Assembly: GCA_031257195.1 (NCBI GenBank) | Contig: JAIRPD010000072.1 | Coordinates: forward strand, 1-36,899 | Direction of reading: 5' to 3' | From: Treponema sp. | GTDB lineage: Bacteria > Spirochaetota > Spirochaetia > Treponematales > Breznakiellaceae | Length of the DNA stretch: 36,899 nt | In this document: positions 1 to 8,498 of the stretch, piece after piece | Layout: every line of letters starts with the position of its first letter | How positions within the stretch are numbered: position 1 is the stretch's first letter | The notes under the pieces: generated by a model | Database searches by the model: none | Told to the model about the DNA's origin: nothing | The model's input: only the letters and a program-made list of their open reading frames with translations | Made by a program: the position numbers and the translations under genes

Positions 1-113
1 CCGGCCCCGCCGCGACGACTATCACGCCGCCGCTCTCTCTCCAATACGCTCGCTTCTTCCCCTTCCCTAATCGGCCCCCGCCCTTCGACGAGAACGCGTT
101 TCCAAAGATCCAT
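1..113 (-). CDS. Unrecognised partial ORF running off the left edge
   Basis: An open minus-strand frame begins with ATG at 113 and runs to the window edge, giving 37 residues that start MDLWKRVLVEGRGPIREGEE and continue Arg/Glu-rich. A run of five G lies just before the ATG and could act as a weak ribosome binding site. Two promoter-like sequences (253-281 and 142-171) point into it, which is the main reason to consider it real. I do not recognise the family from so short a piece. It would be transcribed divergently from the beta-galactosidase operon, so a regulator or another sugar gene would be natural, but that is only inference. Confidence 0.35.
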   Translation of the reverse strand, partial: MDLWKRVLVEGRGPIREGEEASVLERERRRDSRRGGA

Positions 114-141
114 GCCCCCGTATAACAAGGGCTGATTTTAG

Positions 142-171
142 ACACTACCACATCTTAACCTGTTTTGTCAA
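142..171 (-). promoter_or_regulatory. Possible promoter for the left-edge gene
   Basis: On the minus strand a perfect TTGACA (166-171) is followed, after 18 bases, by TAGTGT (142-147), a weak match to TATAAT. The -35 lies in the same AACCYCTTGACA context as the stronger promoter at 253-281, so the two may be copies of one control element. A transcript would start near 135, about 20 bases before the ATG at 113. Confidence 0.35.
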
Positions 172-252
172 GAGGTTCTAGTTCAATCCTGAAAAAATAA
201 TCAACCGCCGGCAACCCAGCCGTGGCGTGTCAAACCCCTGAGGGTAATATTT

Positions 253-281
253 AATATACCGGTATCCTGCGAAAATGTCAA
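253..281 (-). promoter_or_regulatory. Strong sigma-70-type promoter, leftward
   Basis: Reading leftward, TTGACA (276-281) and TATATT (253-258) are separated by 17 bases, close to the bacterial consensus. A perfect 10-base palindrome, ATACCGGTAT (256-265), overlaps the -10 hexamer and is a candidate repressor site. Transcription would start near 246 and run toward the partial gene at 113, leaving a leader of about 130 bases. Confidence 0.6.
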
Positions 282-349
282 GGGGTTTTAAAAAAAATCG
301 ATATTATTTGGCATTATTCGGCAATTCGGCCAGCCGCCGGAAAAATTCA

Positions 350-610
350 TTATATTTTTACCCTTATTTCCGGTTCCCGCCTCTCCGCGGTCTCTTTAGT
401 CTGGGTTATCCGGCCTAAAAAAAGGGCAAATTCATTGAAACCCAGGTCCAGGGGGATTCCTTCCTTAAAAAGGCCCCGGACCCTTACCCCCAGACCGGCC
501 GCTAATTTTTTCAAGAGAGTTGAACCTGACATGACAAACCGGCGCCCGGAACCGGAAAATTTCGTATCAGGGCTGCCCGGAAACCGAATTTCCAGCCGGA
601 GCCCCCGGCG
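350..610 (-). pseudogene. Remnant of an XRE/Cro-type DNA-binding regulator
   Basis: The minus-strand frame ending at 350 contains a stretch resembling the second half of an XRE helix-turn-helix. It has a GSPDT-F-GSGRRF segment, then STLLKKLAAGLGV and LF-KEG, matching the family pattern in which an E-x-G-R-R turn precedes L-x-x-LA-x-x-LGV. The expected N-terminal recognition helices are not recognisable and there is no convincing start codon or ribosome binding site. About 30 residues without recognised similarity follow the motif. It lies just upstream of the beta-galactosidase promoter, where a local repressor would be expected. I read it as a decayed regulator. A chance resemblance in non-coding DNA is the alternative. 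Confidence 0.35.
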
Positions 611-625
611 GAAGAGAAAAAATGC

Positions 626-655
626 TTGACAACTCCAGCGGCGGGCCGTAATAAT
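626..655 (+). promoter_or_regulatory. Promoter of the beta-galactosidase/ABC operon
   Basis: A perfect TTGACA (626-631) and AATAAT (650-655, five of six matches to TATAAT) are separated by 18 bases. The predicted transcription start (about 662) is only a few bases before the ATG at 666, so the mRNA would be nearly leaderless. This also argues against the in-frame GTG at 657, which would lie outside the transcript. Confidence 0.65.
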
Positions 656-665
656 TGTGTTATCT

Positions 666-3647
666 ATGAGGTTTAGCTGGGATAACCCAAAGCCTGATTG
701 GTGCAACCTGGAGCTGCTTGAAAGGGATCGGGCGAAGCCCAGAAGCCTTGTTCTTGCCTGCCCCGACGCCGACGCGGCCAGGGCGGGAAATCCCGGTGGC
801 AGGTGTATTTCCTTAAACGGCCTCTGGCGTTTTGCTTTTTACGATTCCCCGGTGGAAAGCGGCGATGCTTTCATGCGGGAAGATTTTGATGACCGCCATT
901 GGGACCAAATAGCCGTTCCCTCTGAATGGGAGTTTTCCGGTTATGGCCGGCCCCATTACACAGATGTCCTTGCGGTATTCCCCGCGTCGGAAACGCCCTT
1001 TCCGCCCGAATATAACCCCACAGGATGTTACCGCCGCGCCTTTGATCTTCCCGAAGACGAACTGTTGACCATTATCCGCTTTGAAGGAGTGGAGAGCGCT
1101 TTTCATCTCTGGGTGAACGGCGTTCCGGCGGGCTACAGCCAGGGCAGCCGCCTGGTCAGCGAATTCGACATTAGTTCTTTGGTCAGGCCGGGAAAAAACG
1201 TCCTGGCGGTGCGGGTCTATAAGTTCAGCGACGGCTGTTATCTGGAAAATCAGGACATGTGGTATCTGGCGGGTATCTTTAGAGATGTCAGCCTTATCCG
1301 AAGGCCGGTTTCGCATATCGCTGATATACGGATCAAGGCGGCGTTTCTTCCAGACGGCGCGGGGCGGCTGGACATCGTAGTAGACTGCGCCGGGCCGGTG
1401 AAAGGTCTCGGTCTTGTCCTGGAACTGGAACGGGAAGGCCGCGTCCTCTGGCAGGCCGAAACCGCCGCTATGGAAAGTTGCTCTCTAACAACGGAGCTTG
1501 CCGGGGTAGCGCCCTGGAGCGCGGAAAGTCCTGCCCTGTATAACCTTACCGTGAGCCTTCGCTTTTCCGGTGGATGTCTGGAAGCGGCAGCTTTACGAAC
1601 CGGATTCCGTACTATCGAAATTTCAGACGGTCTTTTGCGTATTAACGGCGCGGCTCTGAAATTCCGGGGGGTGAATTACCACCTCTGGCTGGATACTCAG
1701 GGGCGCAAATCTGACGCCGGCCTTATCCGGCGTGATCTGGAGACTTTGAAAACTCACAACGTAAACGCTATTCGTACTTCCCACTATCCCCAGCCTTCGG
1801 TTTTTTACGATATGTGCGATGAGATGGGTTTTTATGTGATCGGCGAGACGGATCTGGAATGTTGTATGTGCCAGCTTTTTGACGAGCCTAACCTTTACGC
1901 CTCATCTCCCCGCTGGGAAGCGGCGTTTCTGGATCGCGTCCGCCGCGCGGTTATCCAGGAGTATAACCATCCCTCGGTAGTGATCTGGTCTTTGGGTAAC
2001 GAAAGCGGCTATGGTCCCAACTTCGCCGCCGCGGCCGCCCTGGCCCGCGAGCTGGACGACAGCCGCCCGGTACACTACGAGGAAGACCGCCACGCCGAAT
2101 CCGCCGATGTGTTCAGCACCATGTATACCCACCATGACAAACTGAAAGAACTGGGGGAGCAATGTCTTCCCAAGCCTCACATTGTCTGTGAGTACGGACA
2201 CTCCATGGGTAACGGCCCCGGAGGTCTTGAAGAATATTGGGATATATTTTGGGCTTTTCCACGGCTGCAGGGCGGTTTTCTCTGGGAATGGCGGGATCAC
2301 AGCATCCGCATGAAAGGCAGCGGACAGGTTTGTTATGGCGGAGATTTCGGCGACATGCCCAACAACGGGGATTTCTGCGCCGACGGCCTCACTTTAGGGG
2401 ACGGAACTCTTTCGCCGGCCATGGCAGAGGTAAAGCATGTTCTTTCCCCCATCCGCGCCGTGGAATTGGACAAGACGGCGTCCCGTGTTTGTGTCTGGAA
2501 CAGGAACGATTTTTCCGCCGCAGACATATACGTCATGGTTTGGGAATACGCGGCGGCCGGCAAGATTCTCAAAAGCGGACGGATAATTCTACCCGACATA
2601 AAGCCCGGCGAAAAGGGATGGGTGGCACTACATAGTCCACTGGAAACCAGCAAGCCGGACACGGTTACCCTGAGGTTTTTCCGCCGGAACGAAACCCCGG
2701 AACTAGAAATTGACGCTTGTCAGTTTTTCCTTCCAGAAAACGAAGAACGGCGTTTTTCCGCGTCCCGCCTGCCCTTAGGCGAAACAATAATTGAAGAAAA
2801 AGAAAATCGCGTGTTACTCAAATGCGGGGAAAGCCTGCTTGAGTTTTCTAAGGTATACGGCAGACCGGAACTATACAGTGTAAACGGTACGGCGCTGCTT
2901 AACGGCCCTATGGAAATGTGTTTTTACCGCGCTCCTTTGCAAAACGACATCAAGCAGTCGCCGGTATGGGAAAAATTCATGGTTCCCTATATCCAGCCTT
3001 GCCTTTTGGAAATGGAAACGAAAAGTACGAAAGACGCGGTGGAGATTAGGATACAAAAACGCTACGCTCCTTACACCATGAACTGGTTCATAGACGCGGA
3101 ATTGATCTACCGTATGCTTAGGGACGGAAGCTTCATACTTACGGTGAAGGGCGAATGTTCCGGCAGACTGCCGCCAACTATTCCCAGGATAGGTCTCTAC
3201 GGCTCTATGCCGGGAAGCATGGACTATGTCCGCTGGTACGGGCGGGGTCCCGGCGAGTGTTACCGCGATTCAAAAACCGGAAGTCTTCTGGGCGTTTACG
3301 AAAGTACCGTGGAAGCCCTGCATTTTCCCTACGCCGTTCCCCAGGAAAACGGCAACCGCACGGATGCGCGGTATGTTTCATTTTACTCCGCCGGTGGAAT
3401 GGGCCTGCTGGTAGAGGCAGCGGAAACGTTGAACTTTACCGCTCATCATTACACCCTGGAGGACTGTATAAAAGCGAAACACGAGACGGAACTCAAGCGC
3501 CGGGAGGACATCTGGTTTCACCTGGATCAGGCCCACCATGGGCTGGGTTCCGCAAGCTGCGGCCCCGACGCGCTGCCCCGGCACAGCCTTACGCCTGGGC
3601 CTTTCGCGTGGGAGTGGCATTTTGTTCCCCTTGTTCCCGCGTCATAA
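666..3647 (+). CDS. lacZ: Beta-galactosidase, GH2 (LacZ type)
   Basis: It hydrolyses terminal beta-galactosides, probably in the cytoplasm since no signal peptide is seen. The 993 residues fit the usual LacZ length of about 1000. The order is the jelly-roll sugar-binding domain, Ig-like domain, TIM barrel, second Ig-like domain and the C-terminal beta-galactosidase small-chain domain (WYGRGPGE region). The acid/base glutamate lies in WSLGNESG (about residue 446) and the nucleophile in CEYGHSMGN (about residue 509). ATG 666 is preferred because the promoter at 626-655 would start the RNA at about 662. GTG 657 is the alternative. It heads an operon with a sugar ABC importer and a second glycosidase, so its substrate is likely an imported beta-galactoside-containing oligosaccharide. 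A related GH2 specificity such as beta-glucuronide is less likely given the LacZ-type small domain. Confidence 0.93.
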   Translation: MRFSWDNPKPDWCNLELLERDRAKPRSLVLACPDADAARAGNPGGRCISLNGLWRFAFYDSPVESGDAFMREDFDDRHWDQIAVPSEWEFSGYGRPHYTDVLAVFPASETPFPPEYNPTGCYRRAFDLPEDELLTIIRFEGVESAFHLWVNGVPAGYSQGSRLVSEFDISSLVRPGKNVLAVRVYKFSDGCYLENQDMWYLAGIFRDVSLIRRPVSHIADIRIKAAFLPDGAGRLDIVVDCAGPVKGLGLVLELEREGRVLWQAETAAMESCSLTTELAGVAPWSAESPALYNLTVSLRFSGGCLEAAALRTGFRTIEISDGLLRINGAALKFRGVNYHLWLDTQGRKSDAGLIRRDLETLKTHNVNAIRTSHYPQPSVFYDMCDEMGFYVIGETDLECCMCQLFDEPNLYASSPRWEAAFLDRVRRAVIQEYNHPSVVIWSLGNESGYGPNFAAAAALARELDDSRPVHYEEDRHAESADVFSTMYTHHDKLKELGEQCLPKPHIVCEYGHSMGNGPGGLEEYWDIFWAFPRLQGGFLWEWRDHSIRMKGSGQVCYGGDFGDMPNNGDFCADGLTLGDGTLSPAMAEVKHVLSPIRAVELDKTASRVCVWNRNDFSAADIYVMVWEYAAAGKILKSGRIILPDIKPGEKGWVALHSPLETSKPDTVTLRFFRRNETPELEIDACQFFLPENEERRFSASRLPLGETIIEEKENRVLLKCGESLLEFSKVYGRPELYSVNGTALLNGPMEMCFYRAPLQNDIKQSPVWEKFMVPYIQPCLLEMETKSTKDAVEIRIQKRYAPYTMNWFIDAELIYRMLRDGSFILTVKGECSGRLPPTIPRIGLYGSMPGSMDYVRWYGRGPGECYRDSKTGSLLGVYESTVEALHFPYAVPQENGNRTDARYVSFYSAGGMGLLVEAAETLNFTAHHYTLEDCIKAKHETELKRREDIWFHLDQAHHGLGSASCGPDALPRHSLTPGPFAWEWHFVPLVPAS

Positions 3648-3673
3648 ATGGCGCGTTTTGCTATACACTGGAC

Positions 3674-3701
3674 TTGTTCTGAAACTAAAGTTTCAGAACA
3701 A
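3674..3701 (+). promoter_or_regulatory. 12-bp perfect hairpin before the solute-binding protein gene
   Basis: The arms 3674-3685 and 3690-3701 are perfectly complementary with a 4-base loop, TAAA. No T-run follows, so it is not a classical terminator. It sits between the stop of the beta-galactosidase gene and the ribosome binding site of the binding-protein gene. It could be a processing or stability element that raises expression of the binding protein. As double-stranded DNA it is also a 28-base dyad that could be an operator. Confidence 0.6.
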
Positions 3702-3727
3702 CCCTACTACACTTTTGGAGGAAAGAA

Positions 3728-4948
3728 ATGAAAAAGATTTTAACTGTCCCGCTCTTCGTTATCTTTGCGGGACTTCTCCTCGCCGCCTGCGGGGGCGGGC
3801 GGCAAAAAAACCAGGTCCGTTTCGCCACCTGGGACAACGCGGAAGATCTGGACGATCAACAAGCTCTGGTTGACCGCTTCAACAAAAGCCATCCGGATAT
3901 TCAGGTGATCCTTGAAGCCTACGGCGATGATTTCGATACCAAAATCGCCGCCAGCATGGGCGGCAATGACGCGCCCGATGTAATGTACATGTGGAACTAT
4001 CCGGTATACTATGGGGGGCTTGAAAACCTGGAACCCTACATAGCCAAAGAAGGCGCTTCCTTCAAGGACAATTACTACGAGGCCCTGTGGCCCTATAATT
4101 CCATGAACGGCGTCGTCTACGGAATACCCGTGGGCTACACCACCCACGCGCTCTTCTATAACAAAGACATGTTCGACAAGGCGGGCCTAAGTTATCCCAC
4201 TGAGAACTGGACTTATGATGATGTATACGCCGCGGCCAAAGCTATCACCGAACATTACCGGGACGGCATCACCAAGGGCTATGTGTATCCCATAGGCTAC
4301 GATCCTTACGATTTTGAGATGTACCTCTGGAGCGCCGGTACCGCCTTCGCGGGCCCAGATGGTTCCACCAGGGGTTATCTTGACTCCCCGGAATCCATAA
4401 GGGTTTTTTCCGCCTTCCAGAAAATAGCCGCCGACGGTTACGCCATTCCCGCCGAGAACTACGGCAACCCCGCCATGACCAGCCAGAATGCGGCCATGTA
4501 TGTCAACGGAAGCTGGCCTATCGCAAGGCTCACCGAGGCGGGTATCAACTTCGGCGTGGCGCCAATCCCCCGCTGGGGTTCAAAGCCTTCGGTGAGCATC
4601 CTCAGCTCCTCGGGACTCGCCATGAGCAAAGCCTCAAAAAACAAAGACGCCGCCTGGGAGTTCATCAAATTCTGGACCGGCGAAGAGGCGAACCTGTACC
4701 GTATCGAATACGAGCTGCCGGTACTCAAGAGCGTGGCGGCCAGCCGGAACCTTGAGACCGATCCGGTAAAGGGCGTATTCTACGATATGTTGAAACAGAG
4801 CCAGGGTTATACCCCCGCCTCTTTTATCGTAAAAAACTGGAGCCAGTTGAGTTCCGACCTGGAACTTGCCTTTGAGCGTATGTTTAACCCCACCGCCAGG
4901 GAAGCCCCCGCCGCGGTGTTGAGCGAAGTTGTCAACAAACGTAACTAA
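3728..4948 (+). CDS. Sugar ABC transporter substrate-binding lipoprotein
   Basis: A 406-residue extracytoplasmic solute-binding protein of family 1 (MalE-like). The N-terminus is a lipoprotein signal with lipobox LLAAC and acylated Cys at residue 21, followed by a Gly-rich linker. Family features include the opening ATWDN...DLDDQQALVDRFNKSHPDI, the VMYMWNYP segment and a C-terminal DAAWEFIKFWTG. GGAGG lies a few bases before the ATG. Two permease genes follow, but no ATPase gene is in the cluster, so a shared MsmK/UgpC-type ATPase encoded elsewhere is likely. The ligand is probably an oligosaccharide cleaved by the flanking glycosidases; its identity cannot be read from sequence. Confidence 0.92.
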   Translation: MKKILTVPLFVIFAGLLLAACGGGRQKNQVRFATWDNAEDLDDQQALVDRFNKSHPDIQVILEAYGDDFDTKIAASMGGNDAPDVMYMWNYPVYYGGLENLEPYIAKEGASFKDNYYEALWPYNSMNGVVYGIPVGYTTHALFYNKDMFDKAGLSYPTENWTYDDVYAAAKAITEHYRDGITKGYVYPIGYDPYDFEMYLWSAGTAFAGPDGSTRGYLDSPESIRVFSAFQKIAADGYAIPAENYGNPAMTSQNAAMYVNGSWPIARLTEAGINFGVAPIPRWGSKPSVSILSSSGLAMSKASKNKDAAWEFIKFWTGEEANLYRIEYELPVLKSVAASRNLETDPVKGVFYDMLKQSQGYTPASFIVKNWSQLSSDLELAFERMFNPTAREAPAAVLSEVVNKRN

Positions 4949-4955
4949 CAATGGG

Positions 4956-4996
4956 GCTTGCCGGAAATAACGGAGAACGCGCCGCTTCCGGCAGGC
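4956..4996 (+). promoter_or_regulatory. Inverted repeat between binding-protein and permease genes
   Basis: Arms 4956-4966 and 4986-4996 pair over 11 bases (one G-T) around a 19-base loop. It lies immediately after the binding-protein stop codon and before the permease ribosome binding site. Similar intercistronic hairpins in sugar ABC operons protect the upstream binding-protein mRNA and lower expression of the permease; that role is inferred here. Confidence 0.5.
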
Positions 4997-5019
4997 CGCT
5001 TTTCATAAGGAGGGCTTTT

Positions 5020-5964
5020 ATGGAAAAAACTTTAACTCTAAAACGAAGAAAATGGATTGAAACCATAACCCCCTACATATTCCTTTCGCCCTGGCTTTTG
5101 GGGTTTGCCATTCTTACCATGGTACCGCTGATCTTCTCTCTGGTTATGAGTTTTTTCGACTGGTCGATCACCGGCGTTCCCAAGTTTATCGGCCTGGGGA
5201 ATTTTCTGGAACTCTTTACCAGAGATGAACAATTCTATAAATCTTTGGGGATAACCTTTAAATTCGCCGGTATTTTTGTGCCGCTTAACCTAGCGGTAGC
5301 GCTTTTTCTGGCCATGCTTATCGCCCAGCCCGTGCCTGGGGTAAAGATTTTCCGCGCCATTTTCTATCTGCCCGCGGTTGTCTCCAGCGTCGCGGTGGCT
5401 ATCATCTGGGGCTGGATTCTGAACGGGCAGTACGGCATTTTGAATTATCTGCTCTCACTGGCGGGCATCAAGGGCCCCCTCTGGCTTCTGGATCAGCGCT
5501 GGGCCTTCGCGGCCGTTATCTTTGCCAGCGCCTGGGGCGTGGGTACCATGATGCTGATTTTCTACACGGATATAAAAACCATCCCCGGCGATATTTACGA
5601 AGCCGCGGAGATTGACGGCATTCCGCGGCTGACTCAGTTTCTGCGGATCACTGTCCCTATCATCACGCCGTCCATCCTGTTCAACCTGATCACTTCGATT
5701 ATCTCATCATTGCAGCAGCTTGCCCTGGTTCTGCTGCTCACCAACGGCGGGCCCCTGCGCTCAACGTATTTTTACGGCCTCTTTGTGTACAACAACGCGT
5801 TCCGCCACCACCGGCTGGGATACGCCGCCGCGGCTTCCTGGTTTATGTTTATCATCATACTGATACTGACCATGACGGTGTTCCGCTCGTCGTCGGCGTG
5901 GGTTTATTATGAATCGGAAGTGCGGGTGAAAAAACCGAAAGCCGCAAAGGGAGGAAAAAAATGA
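5020..5964 (+). CDS. Sugar ABC transporter permease (MalF/UgpA type)
   Basis: A 314-residue inner-membrane permease with about six hydrophobic segments. The first is YIFLSPWLLGFAILTMVPLI and the last lies near FMFIIILILTM. The cytoplasmic EAA loop reads EAAEIDGIPRLTQFLRITVP and contacts the transport ATPase. ATG 5020 is chosen over the in-frame ATG 4951 because AAGGAGG (5007-5013) stands six bases upstream. The upstream start would also translate through an intercistronic hairpin. It overlaps the next permease gene by four bases (ATGA), indicating coupled translation. Confidence 0.92.
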   Translation: MEKTLTLKRRKWIETITPYIFLSPWLLGFAILTMVPLIFSLVMSFFDWSITGVPKFIGLGNFLELFTRDEQFYKSLGITFKFAGIFVPLNLAVALFLAMLIAQPVPGVKIFRAIFYLPAVVSSVAVAIIWGWILNGQYGILNYLLSLAGIKGPLWLLDQRWAFAAVIFASAWGVGTMMLIFYTDIKTIPGDIYEAAEIDGIPRLTQFLRITVPIITPSILFNLITSIISSLQQLALVLLLTNGGPLRSTYFYGLFVYNNAFRHHRLGYAAAASWFMFIIILILTMTVFRSSSAWVYYESEVRVKKPKAAKGGKK

Positions 5965-6782
5965 AGATGCGTAAAAGCAATTATGTGGTTATCTACGCGA
6001 TGCTTGCCGTTATGGCGCTCTATTTTCTCATGCCCTTTGTGTGGATGATCATCACGGCCTTCAAAACCGAAGCGGAGGCCAACAGGTATCCGCCTGTGCT
6101 GTTCCCCAAGCAATGGCTCTTTTCCAACTTTATAGATAGCTGGCAGTCCCAAAATTTTAATGTCTACCTGTACAATTCCCTGACGGTTACCATTCTGCAT
6201 ACCCTGGGAATTCTCATCTCCTGTTCAATGGTAGCCTACGGTTTTGCCCGCTTTTCATTTAAGGGAAAAAACGTCCTCTTCGTGTTCATGCTGGCCACCA
6301 TGATGATCCCCTGGGACGTTACCATGATTCCGCAATACATGGAATTCAAGTTGTTTGGCTGGATTAACAGTTTGAAGGCCCTGATCATCCCCGGCTTTAT
6401 GGGTTCGGCCTATTATATTTTTCTCCTGCGCCAGTTTATGATGAATATTCCAAAAGATTTTGACGACGCCGCCCGTATTGACGGCGCGAACCAGTTCATC
6501 ATCTACTCCCGGATTTTTGTTCCCATCATGAAGCCCGCGCTGATCCTGGTAGGAATACTCAACTTCATCATGGTGTGGAATGACTACCTGGGCCCGCTGA
6601 TCTTCCTCCAGAGCCGCGGCAAGTATACCCTGGCCCTGGGACTCGCGGCCTTCAAGGGCGTACACGAGACCCGTACCATACCGCTCATGTGCATCACCCT
6701 TTTGATGATCATTCCGCCCCTGGTTCTGTTTATCGCCACCCAGAAGTACGTGGTAGAACAGACCAGTGGAGCCATCAAGTAG
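5961..6782 (+). CDS. Sugar ABC transporter permease (MalG/UgpE type)
   Basis: A 273-residue second permease subunit with six predicted transmembrane segments. It opens with YVVIYAMLAVMALYFLMPFV and has a periplasmic loop of the kind TEAEANRYPPVLFP typical of MalG-like proteins. The EAA loop is DAARIDGANQFIIYSRIFVP. GGAGG lies upstream of ATG 5961, and a second ATG at 5967 is possible. It pairs with the preceding permease to form the membrane channel of the importer. The stop is three bases before the start of the next gene, so all five genes from 666 to 8467 probably form one transcript. Confidence 0.92.
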   Translation: MKMRKSNYVVIYAMLAVMALYFLMPFVWMIITAFKTEAEANRYPPVLFPKQWLFSNFIDSWQSQNFNVYLYNSLTVTILHTLGILISCSMVAYGFARFSFKGKNVLFVFMLATMMIPWDVTMIPQYMEFKLFGWINSLKALIIPGFMGSAYYIFLLRQFMMNIPKDFDDAARIDGANQFIIYSRIFVPIMKPALILVGILNFIMVWNDYLGPLIFLQSRGKYTLALGLAAFKGVHETRTIPLMCITLLMIIPPLVLFIATQKYVVEQTSGAIK

Positions 6783-6784
6783 AA

Positions 6785-8467
6785 ATGGCGGCTTTGCCCT
6801 TTGACCGGCTGCCCTTGAGCCGTTACGGCAGTTGGCTCGCGGTTTCCCTGGGAGAGGACGGCCTTCCCCTCATCCGGGACATCCACGGCGGCGACTACGG
6901 CGCCCCCTGGATCTTCCGTATCCGTTTCGCGGATCACGATCCTTTAGATCTGCGCTGCGGCCTGCGTCCCGCCGCCCTGGAAGCTGTTTCCCGCAAAGAC
7001 GGGAGCCGGCTGGGAATCGTATGCGGCGGCCATGACGATCTCTACCTCCGCGCCGAGGGTTTGAGCGTTATCCTTGAAACCAGGCAGGAACGCTACAATA
7101 GCCTGATACCCCTGGACGGCGGTGAATACGAATACCAATTATACGCTATCAACCGAAAGATACGCCTCCGGGGCAGCGCTTCAGGCGGCGGCATCGTGGA
7201 ATTCCATTCCCAATGGAAGATTTCAGAAAGCGCCGGCGTCTTTATCACGCTGGACGGAAGGAAGGGCCGCGCCGGACTCGACCTGCAAAGTTACGCGGTA
7301 ACGCCGGAATTCCCTTTTTCTGATTATGACCATGAAAAGGAAGCGGGGGCAAATCACTTTGCCGGCTGGACAGCTCCCCTCCCCGCCGGGGGCGAATACG
7401 CGGAGGCGGCGAAATACACGCTTTGGGGCAATTTTGTCCATGCCGAAGGAGCCTTGGGTTACGACGCACTTTATATGAACAAACTGTCCATGACCAATAT
7501 CTGGAGCTGGGACAACTGCTTTTCCGCCATAGCTCTGGCAAAGGCCCACCCTCAACGCGCCCTGGAACAGCTCCTCGTGATTTTGGATCATCAACATTCC
7601 TCAGGGGCGCTGCCTGATTATGTAAACGATCTCTTCGCTTCATATAGCTGCGTAAAGCCCCCGGTTTACGGCTGGACAGTCCAAAAACTGCGGGAACAGA
7701 ACGATTTTTTTTACGGCAAAGAGGTAAGCGCCTTGCTGTATGATAAAATCTCGAAGCTTACCGCTTTCTGGCTGGAGCGGCGCATGCGCCGTGAGTGGGG
7801 GCTTTGCTATTATCTACACGGCAATGATTCCGGCTGGGACAATGCGTCTGTTTTCCACCGGAGCCCGCCCCTTTGCGGAGCGGATCTGGCGGCCTATCTG
7901 ACGCGCCAGATGGACGCGCTTTCGGAAATGGCCGCCGGTCTTGAAAAGCCCGCCGAGGCCGCGCTCTGGAAAGAACGCGCGGAGGCAATGTTCAACGCCA
8001 TGATAGAACGCCTCCACACTCCGGACGGTTTTGTTTCCCGCGGCCTCAACTCAGGCGAGGCCGACGGCGAGGCAAAGAGCCTCATCAACCTACTGCCCTT
8101 GCTGGTACACTACCGCATGGAGGCTTCCATGAAGGAATCCCTGGTACGGCGGCTTGAGGAATTCGAGGGGGAGCACGGGCTTGCCACCGAGCGGCTGGAC
8201 AGCCGTTACTACCGGAAAGGTGGATACTGGCTGGGCCCAATCTGGGCGCCGGTGAGCCTTCTCTTTATCGACAGCCTCTATTCGGCGGGCTATGGCGGCA
8301 TGGCGGCGCGTCTTGCGGAAAAGTTCCGCCGCCTGCCCTCCACCGGCCTTATGGCGGAAAACTTTGATCCCCAAACCGGCCAGGGCTATGACGGCAACGC
8401 CTTCGCGTGGACCGCCGCGGTCTATCTCTTTCTGGAAAAGTACGGAGGCGGCCCCAAGGACGCATAG
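6785..8467 (+). CDS. GH63/GH37-type alpha-glycosidase, (alpha/alpha)6 barrel
   Basis: A 560-residue predicted cytoplasmic glycosidase. The N-terminal third is a beta-rich domain. The rest resembles the trehalase/glucosidase/mannosylglycerate-hydrolase superfamily: NIWSWDNCFSAIAL, HGNDSGWDNAS (about residues 345-355, with the likely catalytic Asp), GGYWLGPIWAP and AENFDPQTGQGY (likely catalytic base Glu). ATG 6785 lies three bases after the permease stop and has only a weak ribosome binding site, so translation probably depends on coupling. An in-frame start about 96 bases upstream would overlap the permease and is less likely. The substrate may be an alpha-glucoside, a mannosylglycerate-like solute or part of the imported oligosaccharide; sequence alone does not decide. 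Confidence 0.78.
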   Translation: MAALPFDRLPLSRYGSWLAVSLGEDGLPLIRDIHGGDYGAPWIFRIRFADHDPLDLRCGLRPAALEAVSRKDGSRLGIVCGGHDDLYLRAEGLSVILETRQERYNSLIPLDGGEYEYQLYAINRKIRLRGSASGGGIVEFHSQWKISESAGVFITLDGRKGRAGLDLQSYAVTPEFPFSDYDHEKEAGANHFAGWTAPLPAGGEYAEAAKYTLWGNFVHAEGALGYDALYMNKLSMTNIWSWDNCFSAIALAKAHPQRALEQLLVILDHQHSSGALPDYVNDLFASYSCVKPPVYGWTVQKLREQNDFFYGKEVSALLYDKISKLTAFWLERRMRREWGLCYYLHGNDSGWDNASVFHRSPPLCGADLAAYLTRQMDALSEMAAGLEKPAEAALWKERAEAMFNAMIERLHTPDGFVSRGLNSGEADGEAKSLINLLPLLVHYRMEASMKESLVRRLEEFEGEHGLATERLDSRYYRKGGYWLGPIWAPVSLLFIDSLYSAGYGGMAARLAEKFRRLPSTGLMAENFDPQTGQGYDGNAFAWTAAVYLFLEKYGGGPKDA

Positions 8468-8468
8468 C

Positions 8469-8498
8469 GGCCGGGAAAGGTCCCGGGAATATCCGGCC
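8469..8498 (+). terminator. Weak hairpin after the sugar operon
   Basis: GGCCGG (8469-8474) and CCGGCC (8493-8498) enclose a second small stem (GGGA/TCCC). It starts two bases after the glycosidase stop codon. There is no T-run, so any termination would be weak or factor-dependent. Confidence 0.3.
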
